A DNA stretch of 64,000 nucleotides from the NCBI RefSeq assembly GCF_029697505.1, contig NZ_JARJEF010000014.1, forward strand, positions 1 through 64,000, in the 5' to 3' direction. Numbering within the stretch: the first letter of the stretch is position 1; each line of letters starts with the position of its first letter. Positions 54,863 to 63,019 of the stretch are shown here, piece after piece. Made by a program: the position numbers and the translations under genes. A model generated the notes under the pieces. The model made no database searches. It saw only the letters and a program-made list of their open reading frames with translations, and was not told where the DNA came from. This DNA is from Pseudophaeobacter profundi. GTDB taxonomy: Bacteria; Pseudomonadota; Alphaproteobacteria; Rhodobacterales; Rhodobacteraceae.

Positions 54863-56281
54863 TTAGGCCTGCGTGCGCTGGTCCTGCATCTCTGCCTCTT
54901 GTTCCAGTTCCGCGCGCCGCCAGACCCCCAAGAGCAGCCGCTTGAAGGCGGCATAGGTGGCATCAAATGTTTCGCGGCCACGCGCATAGGTTTCGCGGTT
55001 GAAATCGCGGTAATCGGCCTCGTAGATCCCCGAGACCTGCTCGCCGGCCTGGCCAATCAGCGCGGTGAAATCCTGTTTATGCGGGCTGAGCACCGGCCCC
55101 ATATAGGCCTGCATCACCCCGGCCAGCTCGCCCTGTTGGGCGCTGTCATAGCGGGTGATCACCGCCCGCACCGCATCCCATTCAAACCCCATCTCGGGCC
55201 GACCAAGGGCGCGGGCTGCCAGGTTTTCGCCCTCTTCAATCGAGGCAAAGGTGGAATGCAGCATGTCAAAGAAACGCCCTGTGCTGTCAAATTCCAGAAA
55301 GGAGGCCCCCATCGGCACCAAGAGGATATCAGACGCCGCCAAGCCGTTTATGGTCAGATAGCCCAGGGCCGGCGGGGTATCGATAAAGACGATGTCATAG
55401 TCATCCAGCACGCCATCTGCGGCCAGCCGGTCGGTCAGCGCATCCCAAAGCTTCCAGCTGCGCACCGCCATGCGCCAGACCGGGATCTGGAATTCCGCCC
55501 AATAGAGGTTCAGCTGGGCGCCGATCAGATCGATATTGGGCCAGTGGGTGCCTTGAATGACATCCTGGGCCGTCATCTCCATCGCGGCTGACAGCGCCTC
55601 TTCCAGCGGCTGGGGCGCATCGCCGCGATCCAGCCGGCGCTGGTTTTCGGTGCGCAGATGTTCACCGTAATGGCGCGCCAGCAACGGAAAGGCCGTCTGC
55701 CATTCATCTTCGACCCGGCCGCCAAAGATAGAGGTCATCGACCCCTGGCTGTCCAGATCAATCACCAGCACCTTGTAGCCATCCAGCGCGGCTGACATCG
55801 CCAGATGCGCCGCGGTTGAGGTCTTGCCAACGCCGCCTTTGAAATTGGCCACCGAGACCAGTTTGGCCGGCAGGCCCTTGGGGCGATAGGGGGTGTAATC
55901 CTTGGCCTTGGAGCCCTGGGCGCCAAAGAATGCGCGCAGCACCAGAACTTCATCCAGGGTGAACCATTTCGCCCCACCTTCGGTTTCCGACCGCCCCTGG
56001 GGCAAATCCGGGTTCGCCTTCAGCACCCGGCGAAAATGGGCCTGGGCCACCGGGATCAGATAGCGGGTGATTTCCCAGGTGGAAAACAGTCGCAGCTCTT
56101 TGCGCCCCTCTTCATTCATCCCCCGGCTGGACAGATCGGCCCGCCCACGCGCACAGCCTGCCGCGATATTGGCAAAGCCTTGGGTGCTGGTGGGGGTGTC
56201 GAGTTCAGCCAATGCGGCATCGGGATCAATGTTGAAATAGGGCGGCAGGCTGTTGCCCGCCTTGTGGATATCTCGTGCCAT
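54863..56281 (-). CDS. parA: ParA/RepA-type partition ATPase
   Basis: 472 residues from the ATG at 56281 (MARDIHKAGNSLPPYFNIDP). The deviant Walker A FKGGVGKTSTAAHL is at about residue 146, followed by VLVIDLDSQGSMTSIFGG and DDYDIVFIDTPPALGYLTIN (Walker B). The 140-residue N-terminal extension with an HTH-like part (KWFTLDEVLVLRAFFG) is typical of plasmid type Ia ParA proteins that also repress their own operon. It may start at a GTG 39 bases upstream. It lies divergent to repA with the replication origin between them. Confidence 0.93.
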   Translation of the reverse strand: MARDIHKAGNSLPPYFNIDPDAALAELDTPTSTQGFANIAAGCARGRADLSSRGMNEEGRKELRLFSTWEITRYLIPVAQAHFRRVLKANPDLPQGRSETEGGAKWFTLDEVLVLRAFFGAQGSKAKDYTPYRPKGLPAKLVSVANFKGGVGKTSTAAHLAMSAALDGYKVLVIDLDSQGSMTSIFGGRVEDEWQTAFPLLARHYGEHLRTENQRRLDRGDAPQPLEEALSAAMEMTAQDVIQGTHWPNIDLIGAQLNLYWAEFQIPVWRMAVRSWKLWDALTDRLAADGVLDDYDIVFIDTPPALGYLTINGLAASDILLVPMGASFLEFDSTGRFFDMLHSTFASIEEGENLAARALGRPEMGFEWDAVRAVITRYDSAQQGELAGVMQAYMGPVLSPHKQDFTALIGQAGEQVSGIYEADYRDFNRETYARGRETFDATYAAFKRLLLGVWRRAELEQEAEMQDQRTQA

Positions 56282-56602
56282 GATGCGCTGCCCATTTGTA
56301 AGACCGCTGGTTTGGATCACCTGTGGATTGCTGTGTTCAGCGGCTGATGTATCACCTTTATAGCCTGATATCAGAAAAGGCGATACATGGAAAGAATGCG
56401 CGCAGGTCTTTTTCTTTTTCTAAGAAAATCATAGCTCTGCCAGCAAAACCCTGCGGTATCGATAGGCGGGTTTTGCTGCGATCTTGGTCTCGTGCAATTT
56501 TTTTGTACTGTTATTTATGGTTATATAATAGTTACAGGAGCCGAGGGTCTGAAGCAAAGCCCTTTTTTCATTGGGTTTTTGGGTAATCTTTCTGCAAGCA
56601 GT

Positions 56603-56668
56603 GACTCTGAAACCCCGTTGAGATGACTCTGAACCCCCGAAGAAACGATTCCGGAACCCCGTTGAGAA
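56603..56668 (+). repeat. Three tandem 22-base iterons
   Basis: Units start at 56603, 56625 and 56647, each opening GAYTCYG and sharing the core GAAMCCCC; units 1 and 3 share AACCCCGTTGAGA, unit 2 has diverged to CCCCCGAAGA. Exact 22-base (two helical turns) spacing puts the sites on one DNA face for cooperative RepA binding. The start of repA is about 120 bases downstream. Confidence 0.75.
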
Positions 56669-56672
56669 CTCA

Positions 56673-56681
56673 TGTGGATAA
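56673..56681 (-). promoter_or_regulatory. DnaA box
   Basis: TGTGGATAA, the exact complement of the consensus TTATCCACA, located five bases after the last iteron. It supports host DnaA loading at this origin. Confidence 0.75.
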
Positions 56682-56789
56682 CTCTAGGGTGGGCGTAATC
56701 AAAACCACGAAAGCGAGTCACCTCGGGAGCCTGTGGAATCGGGCGCATACCTGGGGGGCGGTGGTCAGAGGCAAAACGGGCAGGGCACG

Positions 56790-57791
56790 ATGAGTACAGC
56801 ATTAACAGGGGGGGCCGCAGGCCCCGGCAGTTTTTTCCTTTGTGACATCTTTGATGCCATCCCCAAGAATGATCTGGCCTCGATGGAACATCCGCTGTTT
56901 TCTCTGGGGACCCGTCCGGATCGGCGGATCTTGAACTATCAACATAACGGTGCAGAAATCACTGTGGTGCCATCGGTCAAGGGACTGGCGACGATCCATG
57001 ACAAGGATATTCTGATCTTCTGCATCAGCCAGCTGATGGCGGCACAGAATGCCGGTCGCCAGGTCTCGCGCACCCTGCATCTCAAGGCACATGATTTGTT
57101 GGTGGCCACCAACCGGGAAACCTCGGGCGATGCCTATCGGCGGCTGCGGGAAAGTTTTGAACGCCTGGCGGGCACCCGGATCACCACCAATATCACGACG
57201 GGCGGCGAGGAGGTGACCTCGGGGTTTGGCCTGATTGAAAGCTGGGAAATTGTACGCAAGGCGCGGGGCGGGCGTATGGTGAATGTGGCTGTCACCCTGT
57301 CGGACTGGCTGTTTCGCGCGGTGCTGTCAAAATCTGTGCTGACGCTCAGCCGCGATTATTTCCGCCTGCGCAAACCGGTGGAACGGCGCATCTACGAGCT
57401 GACGCGCAAACATTGCGGCCGCCAGCGGGATTGGACCATTTCGGTCGAGACGCTGTTGAAGAAATCTGGCTCAGCCAGCCCGCGCCGAGTCTTTCGGAAG
57501 ATGATCCGCGACATGATCGCAGCCCAGCCCTTGCCGGATTACGCGATGGAGGAGCTACCGGGGGATTTGATCCGCTTTCGCCAGAAGCATCGGGTGGTGG
57601 AACCAGGCTCAGCCGAGGCGCCGGTATTGAAACAGGCCAGTCTGGCAAAGGCCCGCGATCTGATGCCCGGCGCGGATGTCTACGCGCTGGAGGCCGAATG
57701 GCGTGCCATGTGGGAGCGCACAGGCCGACCGCGCCTGCGTCAGGCTGATGCCGCCTTCCTTGGGTGGGTCAAAAAACATAGCGCAGAGTGA
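56790..57791 (+). CDS. repA: Replication initiator protein RepA
   Basis: 333 residues from ATG 56790. The central and C-terminal parts (MEHPLFSLGTRPDRRILNYQ, TIHDKDILIFCISQLMAAQN, KPVERRIYELTRKHCGRQRD) match the RPA-type (PF10134-like) plasmid initiator of Rhodobacteraceae, which has winged-helix domains that bind iterons. Divergent from parA with the iterons between them. The ATG is preceded by GGCAGGG; an upstream in-frame start lacks support. This defines the window as an extrachromosomal replicon. Confidence 0.92.
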   Translation: MSTALTGGAAGPGSFFLCDIFDAIPKNDLASMEHPLFSLGTRPDRRILNYQHNGAEITVVPSVKGLATIHDKDILIFCISQLMAAQNAGRQVSRTLHLKAHDLLVATNRETSGDAYRRLRESFERLAGTRITTNITTGGEEVTSGFGLIESWEIVRKARGGRMVNVAVTLSDWLFRAVLSKSVLTLSRDYFRLRKPVERRIYELTRKHCGRQRDWTISVETLLKKSGSASPRRVFRKMIRDMIAAQPLPDYAMEELPGDLIRFRQKHRVVEPGSAEAPVLKQASLAKARDLMPGADVYALEAEWRAMWERTGRPRLRQADAAFLGWVKKHSAE

Positions 57792-57859
57792 GATATCACT
57801 TTTAAGGGCAGGGGGCTTTGCCCCCTCGCGCCATGGCGCTCACCCCCAGGATATTTAGA

Positions 57860-57891
57860 GCCAAATGAAATGATCGTTTGCTTCATTTGGC
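57860..57891. terminator. Hairpin downstream of repA
   Basis: Arms GCCAAATGAA and TTCATTTGGC with a 12-base loop, 69 bases past the repA stop. No T-run follows. It could terminate the rightward repA transcript or the leftward glycosyltransferase transcript. Its arm CCAAATG is also shared with the neighbouring parS-like palindrome. Confidence 0.5.
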
Positions 57892-57916
57892 CGTAAGTAT
57901 CCCCGCCGGAGGCCGC

Positions 57917-57942
57917 CAAATGTTTCGCACGCGAAACATTTG
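57917..57942. promoter_or_regulatory. parS-like centromere palindrome 2
   Basis: Same half-site CAAATGTTTCGC as palindrome 1, with one mismatch at the very centre (A opposite C) and with the symmetry extending two more bases on each side (57915-57944). It abuts the stop codon of the glycosyltransferase gene. A single half-site copy (CAAATGTTTCGCG) is also found inside parA near 54964. Confidence 0.7.
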
Positions 57943-57945
57943 GCT

Positions 57946-59190
57946 TTATATGTCTATGTGTTTGGCGTGTGGCACCAGCGCGTTGATCTGGGCGATATGC
58001 TCTGGCAGGCAGCGGCTGAGAAAATCGTAGTGCTGCAAGATATGGGCGCGCGCTGCAGGACCAAGGGCGGCGTAGGCTTTTGGATTGGCCAAGACATCGA
58101 CAACCTGGTCGGCGAGGGCGGCTGGGTCAAAGAAATCTACCAGCATGCCGGTTTTCCCATGGGTGACGGCTTCGCGCACGGGGGCCACATCCGCTGCCAC
58201 CACCGTGGCCTGCATCGACATCGCTTCGAGCAGCGACCAGCTGAGCACAAAGGGCATGGTCAGATAAATATGGCAGCGGCTGATGCGGATGATACGGCAG
58301 AGATCATCATAGGGCACCTTACCGAGGAAATGCACCCGGTTCCAGTCGACGCTATCGCCGAGTTCTGCCTCCATCTCGCCGCGCAGCCCCTTGGGGTGGC
58401 TGCTCTCTGCCCCGTAAGAGGTGTCATTGCCGCCAATCATCAGGATCCGGGCCTGAGGTCGTGCCGCCTGGATCTGCGGCAGGGCGCGCATCATGATGTG
58501 AAAGCCGCGGGCGCGTTCCATGTTGCGGGCCACATAGGTCACCACCTCATCCGCGCGGGTCAGGGGGCGGTCCAGCCGTCCCAGCCCAATTGAGGCGCCT
58601 GCATCGGGGCGCAGCCGGTCGCAGCGAATACCATCATGGCAGGTATACATGCGGTCATGGAACGAGGTTGGAAACCGGTCGCGCTGCCAGAAGGTGGGGG
58701 TATGGCCCTGATCCACTGATTCGATGCTGGCATAGGGGACGGTATTGCGGGCCTGGGCAAAGAAACCCGCCTGATCATTCACCGGGGTTTCCGGGTCAAA
58801 GCCCACCAGCCCGCCCTGGGTGCGGTAGAAATATTCAAAGAAGCCGATCACCGGCACATCTGCCCAGACCTCTTTCAGGAACAGCAATTCCCCCCAGCCG
58901 GTATGGCCAATGATGATGTCGGGCCTGTAGCCCTCATTGCGCTGCAGCTGGCGGGCCGCCATGGCCACGCCCAGCCCGGTACCTGCGGCGGCTTCCCAAT
59001 CTTTCGACAGCCCATAGGCCTGCGGCCCTGGCTGGTGATGCGCACGGTAGCTGACGGTTCTGACCCCAGGAAGCACCAGTCCGGTACGTTGGGTGAGGAA
59101 ACTGATCTCATGGCCGCCCTGCTGGACCAGCCAGGCGATCAGCTCTCGGTATTGGCCGGGCATGTTCTGATGGACAAAAAGAAGTTTCAT
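57946..59190 (-). CDS. Glycosyltransferase family 4 protein
   Basis: 414 residues from ATG 59190 (MKLLFVHQNMPGQYRELIAW). This is a GT4/GT1-type GT-B enzyme: N-terminal acceptor domain with NEGYRPDIIIGHTGWGELLF, C-terminal donor domain with ARILMIGGNDTSYG and MPFVLSWSLLEAMSMQATVV, in which the E of SLLEAMS is the donor-binding acid. The frame upstream of 59190 is a shadow of the intergenic region and rmlC. No strong ribosome site. Divergent from rmlCBDA; a candidate rhamnosyl- or other transferase of the same polymer. Confidence 0.85.
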   Translation of the reverse strand: MKLLFVHQNMPGQYRELIAWLVQQGGHEISFLTQRTGLVLPGVRTVSYRAHHQPGPQAYGLSKDWEAAAGTGLGVAMAARQLQRNEGYRPDIIIGHTGWGELLFLKEVWADVPVIGFFEYFYRTQGGLVGFDPETPVNDQAGFFAQARNTVPYASIESVDQGHTPTFWQRDRFPTSFHDRMYTCHDGIRCDRLRPDAGASIGLGRLDRPLTRADEVVTYVARNMERARGFHIMMRALPQIQAARPQARILMIGGNDTSYGAESSHPKGLRGEMEAELGDSVDWNRVHFLGKVPYDDLCRIIRISRCHIYLTMPFVLSWSLLEAMSMQATVVAADVAPVREAVTHGKTGMLVDFFDPAALADQVVDVLANPKAYAALGPAARAHILQHYDFLSRCLPEHIAQINALVPHAKHIDI

Positions 59191-59454
59191 GAACGGGCTC
59201 TGTCGTTTGGGGGGCTGGATCCTGGCCGCTGTGTTGCCCCCATGCTTGCCGGGGAATGTCCGGGGGCGCAAGATGCTGCCTGGCTTGGGGGGGCTCTCTG
59301 GGGGCTTGGGGCTGGCGCAGGGGAAAGGTGCTTGCAAGACAGTCGCATCTGCCGCTTGCTTTTGATTTTGCGCCAGCTCTCTCTTGCCCATAGCGCAAGG
59401 GTGCGGCAAGGAAGAGACCATCAGATCTGGGTGCCGGATAACAAGAGGGGATAC

Positions 59455-60021
59455 ATGATGCAGGTTGAAGAGACGGGTTTGCCGGGTCTTCTGGTTTTGA
59501 TGCCGCAGCGTTTTGGTGATGCACGTGGTTTTTTCAGCGAATGCTGGAACCGGCAGCGGCTGGCCGAGCTGGGGATCGATCTGGATTTTGTGCAGGACAA
59601 TCATTCGCTGTCGATGCAGGTGGGCACTCTGCGGGGGCTGCATTATCAGGCGCCGCCCCATGCCCAGGCCAAGCTGGTGCGCTGTGGCCGCGGGGCCCTG
59701 TTTGATGTGGCGGTGGATATCCGGCGGGGATCGCCGACATATGGCAAATGGTTCGGCATCGAGCTGAGCGCCGAGAACGGCAAGCAGCTGCTGGTGCCTG
59801 CGGGCTTTCTGCATGGGTTCATCACCCGCGCGCCCGAGACCGAAATTCTTTATAAGTGCAGCGACTATTACGCGCCCGACTGCGATGGGGCCGTGGCCTG
59901 GGACAGCTGTGGCGTTGACTGGGGATTTGACGGCGCGCCACTGCTGTCCGACAAGGACGCCGCCGCCCCGGCACTGGCCGCGTTTGACACCCCCTTCACC
60001 TGGCAAGGAGAACCGGCATGA
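59455..60021 (+). CDS. rmlC: dTDP-4-dehydrorhamnose 3,5-epimerase
   Basis: 188 residues, the family's usual length. [20 protein letters not shown] carries the active-site histidine, and [20 protein letters not shown] the catalytic tyrosine region of RmlC. AGAGGGG lies five bases before the ATG at 59455. Its stop overlaps rmlB by four bases. First gene of the only intact rhamnose operon in the window; the diverged first 40 codons of a second rmlC survive at 17505. Confidence 0.93.
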   Translation: MMQVEETGLPGLLVLMPQRFGDARGFFSECWNRQRLAELGIDLDFVQDNHSLSMQVGTLRGLHYQAPPHAQAKLVRCGRGALFDVAVDIRRGSPTYGKWFGIELSAENGKQLLVPAGFLHGFITRAPETEILYKCSDYYAPDCDGAVAWDSCGVDWGFDGAPLLSDKDAAAPALAAFDTPFTWQGEPA

Positions 60022-61070
60022 AGCTTCTGGTGACCGGCGGGGCCGGCTTTATCGGATCTGCCGTGGTGCGGCGCGCCATTGGCGATGGCCATCAGGTGGT
60101 CAATCTGGATGCGCTGACCTATGCCGCCTGTCTGGAGAATGTGGCTGCGGTGGCGGAGAGCCCCAATTATGCCTTTGAGCAGGCGGACATTCGCGACCGC
60201 GCAGCGCTGGAGCGGATCTTTGCCGCCTATGCCCCGGATGCGGTGATGCATCTGGCCGCCGAGAGCCATGTGGATCGTTCGATCGACGGCCCCGGCGATT
60301 TCATCGAGACCAATATCACCGGCACCTTCAATATGCTGGAGGCGGCGCGCAAATACTGGGTTGAGGCAGGCCGCCCAGAGGCGTTTCGCTTTCATCATAT
60401 CTCGACCGATGAGGTCTATGGCTCGCTGCCCAGCGACCCAGGCGTGCAGTTCACCGAAGAGACGGCTTACGATCCGCGCTCGCCCTATTCCGCCAGCAAG
60501 GCGGCCTCTGACCATCTGGTGCGCGCCTGGGCCGAGACCTATGGGCTGCCGGTGGTGCTGACCAATTGTTCCAACAACTATGGTCCGTTCCATTTCCCGG
60601 AAAAGCTGGTGCCGGTGGTGATCCTGAACGCGCTGGCGGGCAAACCGCTGCCGATCTATGGCGATGGATCAAACGTGCGCGACTGGCTCTATGTGGAAGA
60701 TCACGCCGATGCGCTTTTGCTGGTGCTGCAAAAGGGCCAGCTGGGACGCAGCTATAATATCGGCGGCGAGAATGAATGTTCCAACTTGGAACTGGTGCAG
60801 CATCTCTGCGCCATTCTGGATGAGAAACGCCCGCGCGGCGATGGGCAGTCCTATGCCACGCAAATCACCTTTGTCACGGATCGCCCCGGCCATGACGCGC
60901 GCTATGCGATTGATCCCTCGCGCATCCGCGCCGAGCTGGGCTGGCGGCCAAGTGTGACGGTTGAGGAAGGTCTGGCAAAAACCGTGCAATGGTATCTGGA
61001 GAATGAGCGCTGGTGGCGCGCGCTGCAGAGCCGTGACGGCGTCGGACAGCGGCTGGGGACGGGACAGTAA
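60018..61070 (+). CDS. rmlB: dTDP-glucose 4,6-dehydratase
   Basis: 350 residues. [20 protein letters not shown] is the NAD loop, [15 protein letters not shown] and STDEVYG are RmlB-specific, and [20 protein letters not shown] holds Tyr-x3-Lys. The enzyme forms dTDP-4-keto-6-deoxyglucose. Coupled to rmlC through ATGA. From codon 28 on, the DNA appears identical to the fusion gene at 17505-18593. Confidence 0.95.
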   Translation: MKLLVTGGAGFIGSAVVRRAIGDGHQVVNLDALTYAACLENVAAVAESPNYAFEQADIRDRAALERIFAAYAPDAVMHLAAESHVDRSIDGPGDFIETNITGTFNMLEAARKYWVEAGRPEAFRFHHISTDEVYGSLPSDPGVQFTEETAYDPRSPYSASKAASDHLVRAWAETYGLPVVLTNCSNNYGPFHFPEKLVPVVILNALAGKPLPIYGDGSNVRDWLYVEDHADALLLVLQKGQLGRSYNIGGENECSNLELVQHLCAILDEKRPRGDGQSYATQITFVTDRPGHDARYAIDPSRIRAELGWRPSVTVEEGLAKTVQWYLENERWWRALQSRDGVGQRLGTGQ

Positions 61071-62858
61071 CGGCTTTCCAGGCTGGAAAGCCGGCCTCCG
61101 GCGGAGGTATTTGCAGCAAGATGAAAACAGGGCGCAGGACATGAACATTCTGGTGTTTGGAAAGACCGGTCAGTTGGCCCAGGAGCTGGCGCGACTGGAG
61201 GGGGTGACCTGTCTGGGGCGGGATCAGGCAGAGTTCAGCGACCCGGCAGCGGCGGCGGCGCAGGTCGCGGGCGCGGCGGGCATTGATGCGGTGATCATTG
61301 CCGCCGCCTATACGGCGGTCGACAGGGCCGAGAGCGAAGAGAGCCTGGCCACAACCATCAATGGCGCAACACCGGGGGCCATCGCGCAGGCCTGCGCGGC
61401 CCGTGGGCTGCCGCTGGTCTATATCTCGACCGATTATGTCTTTGACGGCAGCGGCGACACCCCCTGGCAGCCGGGGGATGCGACCGCGCCGGTGAATGCC
61501 TATGGCCGTTCCAAGCTGGCCGGGGAAGCGGCGGTGCGGGCGGCCGGCGGGGTCACTGCCATTTTGCGCACATCCTGGGTGGTGTCGTCCCATGGCACCA
61601 ACTTTGTCAAAACCATGCTGCGCCTGGGGGCAGAGCGCGATCAGCTGAGTATTGTCGCCGATCAGATCGGCGCGCCGACCCCGGCGCGCGACATTGCAGC
61701 GGCCTGTCTGGAGGTCGCGCGCCAGCTGCGGGCGGATCCGGGCAAATCCGGCACCTATCATCTGCAGGCCGCGCCCGAGGTCAGTTGGGCCGGTTTTGCG
61801 GCTGAGATCTTTGCCCAGGGCAATATTGCCTGCGAGGTTGCAGGCATCCCGAGCTCGGATTATCCAACCCCGGCGCCCCGGCCGCTGAATTCAAGGCTGG
61901 ATTGCACCACATTAGAGACTGTTTTTAACATTGCGCAGCCCGATTGGCGGGTTGGGCTGGCAGATATTTTGCACGATTTGGGAGCGAGGCCATGACGGCA
62001 CGAAAAGGTATTATTCTGGCGGGCGGCTCGGGCACCCGGCTGTATCCCATCACCATGGGTGTCTCCAAGCAGCTGTTGCCGATCTATGACAAACCGATGA
62101 TCTATTATCCGCTCTCGGTGCTGATGCTGGCGGGGATCCGTGAGATCTGCGTGATCACCACGCCGCAGGACCAGGAGCAGTTCAAGCGCACCCTGGGCGA
62201 TGGCAGCCAGTGGGGGGTCGATCTGACCTATGTGGTGCAGCCCAGCCCCGATGGTCTGGCGCAGGCCTTCATTCTGGCCGAAGACTTTCTGGCGGGCGCG
62301 CCCTCGGCCCTGGTGCTGGGGGATAATATCTTCTTTGGCCATGGTCTGCCAAAGCTGCTGGCAGCGGCGGATCAGCAGCCCGCAGGCGGCAGTGTCTTTG
62401 GCTATCACGTGGCTGATCCGGAACGCTACGGAGTGGTGGATTTTGATGCGGCCGGCCGGGCCCGTCAGATCATTGAAAAGCCCGAAGTGGCGCCGTCGAA
62501 TTACGCGGTGACCGGGCTGTATTTCCTGGATGGATCCGCGCCTGCGCGGGCGCGGGCGGTAACGCCCAGCCCCCGTGGCGAGCTGGAAATCACCGATCTG
62601 TTGCAGATGTATCTGGATGAGGGCGCGCTGCGGGTTGAAACCATGGGGCGCGGCTATGCCTGGCTTGACACCGGCACCCATGGATCGCTGCTGGAGGCGG
62701 GCAATTTTGTTCGCACCCTGCAGGATCGCCAGGGGCTGCAGACCGGCTGCCCGGAAGAGATCGCCTATGAACAGGGCTGGATCGACCGGGACCAGCTGCA
62801 GGCCCGCGCACAGCTCTTTGCCAAGAACGACTATGGCAGGTATCTGGAACATCTGCTG
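60100..62858 (+). repeat. Large direct repeat, copy 2 (most of rmlB, all of rmlD, nearly all of rmlA)
   Basis: Partner of 17623-20381 at a constant offset of 42,477. Here the repeat lies within an intact rmlCBDA operon, so this is likely the parental copy. Confidence 0.92.
61141..61995 (+). CDS. rmlD: dTDP-4-dehydrorhamnose reductase (copy 2)
   Basis: 284 residues, the same protein as copy 1 at 18664. NADPH loop, STDYVFDG and YGRSKLAGE are intact. A 70-base spacer from rmlB contains a short inverted repeat (GGCTTTCCAGGCTGGAAAGCC) that may fold in the mRNA. Overlaps rmlA. Confidence 0.94.
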   Translation: MNILVFGKTGQLAQELARLEGVTCLGRDQAEFSDPAAAAAQVAGAAGIDAVIIAAAYTAVDRAESEESLATTINGATPGAIAQACAARGLPLVYISTDYVFDGSGDTPWQPGDATAPVNAYGRSKLAGEAAVRAAGGVTAILRTSWVVSSHGTNFVKTMLRLGAERDQLSIVADQIGAPTPARDIAAACLEVARQLRADPGKSGTYHLQAAPEVSWAGFAAEIFAQGNIACEVAGIPSSDYPTPAPRPLNSRLDCTTLETVFNIAQPDWRVGLADILHDLGARP

Positions 62859-62867
62859 ACTGCATGA
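61992..62867 (+). CDS. rmlA: Glucose-1-phosphate thymidylyltransferase (copy 2)
   Basis: 291 residues, identical to copy 1 except for the last codons (TA instead of G). [20 protein letters not shown] and the DNIFFG segment are intact. End of the rmlCBDA operon. The 150 bases downstream contain an AT-rich stretch that leads into the next gene. Confidence 0.94.
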   Translation: MTARKGIILAGGSGTRLYPITMGVSKQLLPIYDKPMIYYPLSVLMLAGIREICVITTPQDQEQFKRTLGDGSQWGVDLTYVVQPSPDGLAQAFILAEDFLAGAPSALVLGDNIFFGHGLPKLLAAADQQPAGGSVFGYHVADPERYGVVDFDAAGRARQIIEKPEVAPSNYAVTGLYFLDGSAPARARAVTPSPRGELEITDLLQMYLDEGALRVETMGRGYAWLDTGTHGSLLEAGNFVRTLQDRQGLQTGCPEEIAYEQGWIDRDQLQARAQLFAKNDYGRYLEHLLTA

Positions 62868-63019
62868 TAAAGTCAGCGGCTAACGCTCAAGTCGGGAAAC
62901 GGGGCATAAATCCTACAGTGCTGAAAAATTAACCCTCTTGTTCTCGCGGCTGGTGCCTTTTGATAAAAAACGATATAAAATTTTATAAATTTATGCCTTT
63001 TGATTCTAGAGAGCCTATA

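Larger units (their letters stand above)
56321..56789. other. Probable replication origin (oriV) region
   Basis: The 469-base divergent spacer between parA and repA. It has an AT-rich stretch around 56493-56535 suited to strand opening, three tandem 22-base iterons (56603-56668) and a consensus DnaA box (56673-56681) directly after the last iteron. This is the classic layout of an iteron-regulated plasmid origin. Confidence 0.75.

Noticed and set aside
54960-54985. A third parS site inside parA
   Set aside because: Only the left half-site CAAATGTTTCGCG is present; the right half does not match, so it is not called as a site.
60874-61761. A 295-codon minus-strand frame within rmlD (also at 18397-19284)
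   Set aside because: Antisense shadow of a confidently identified gene; its duplication only mirrors the duplicated rml segment.
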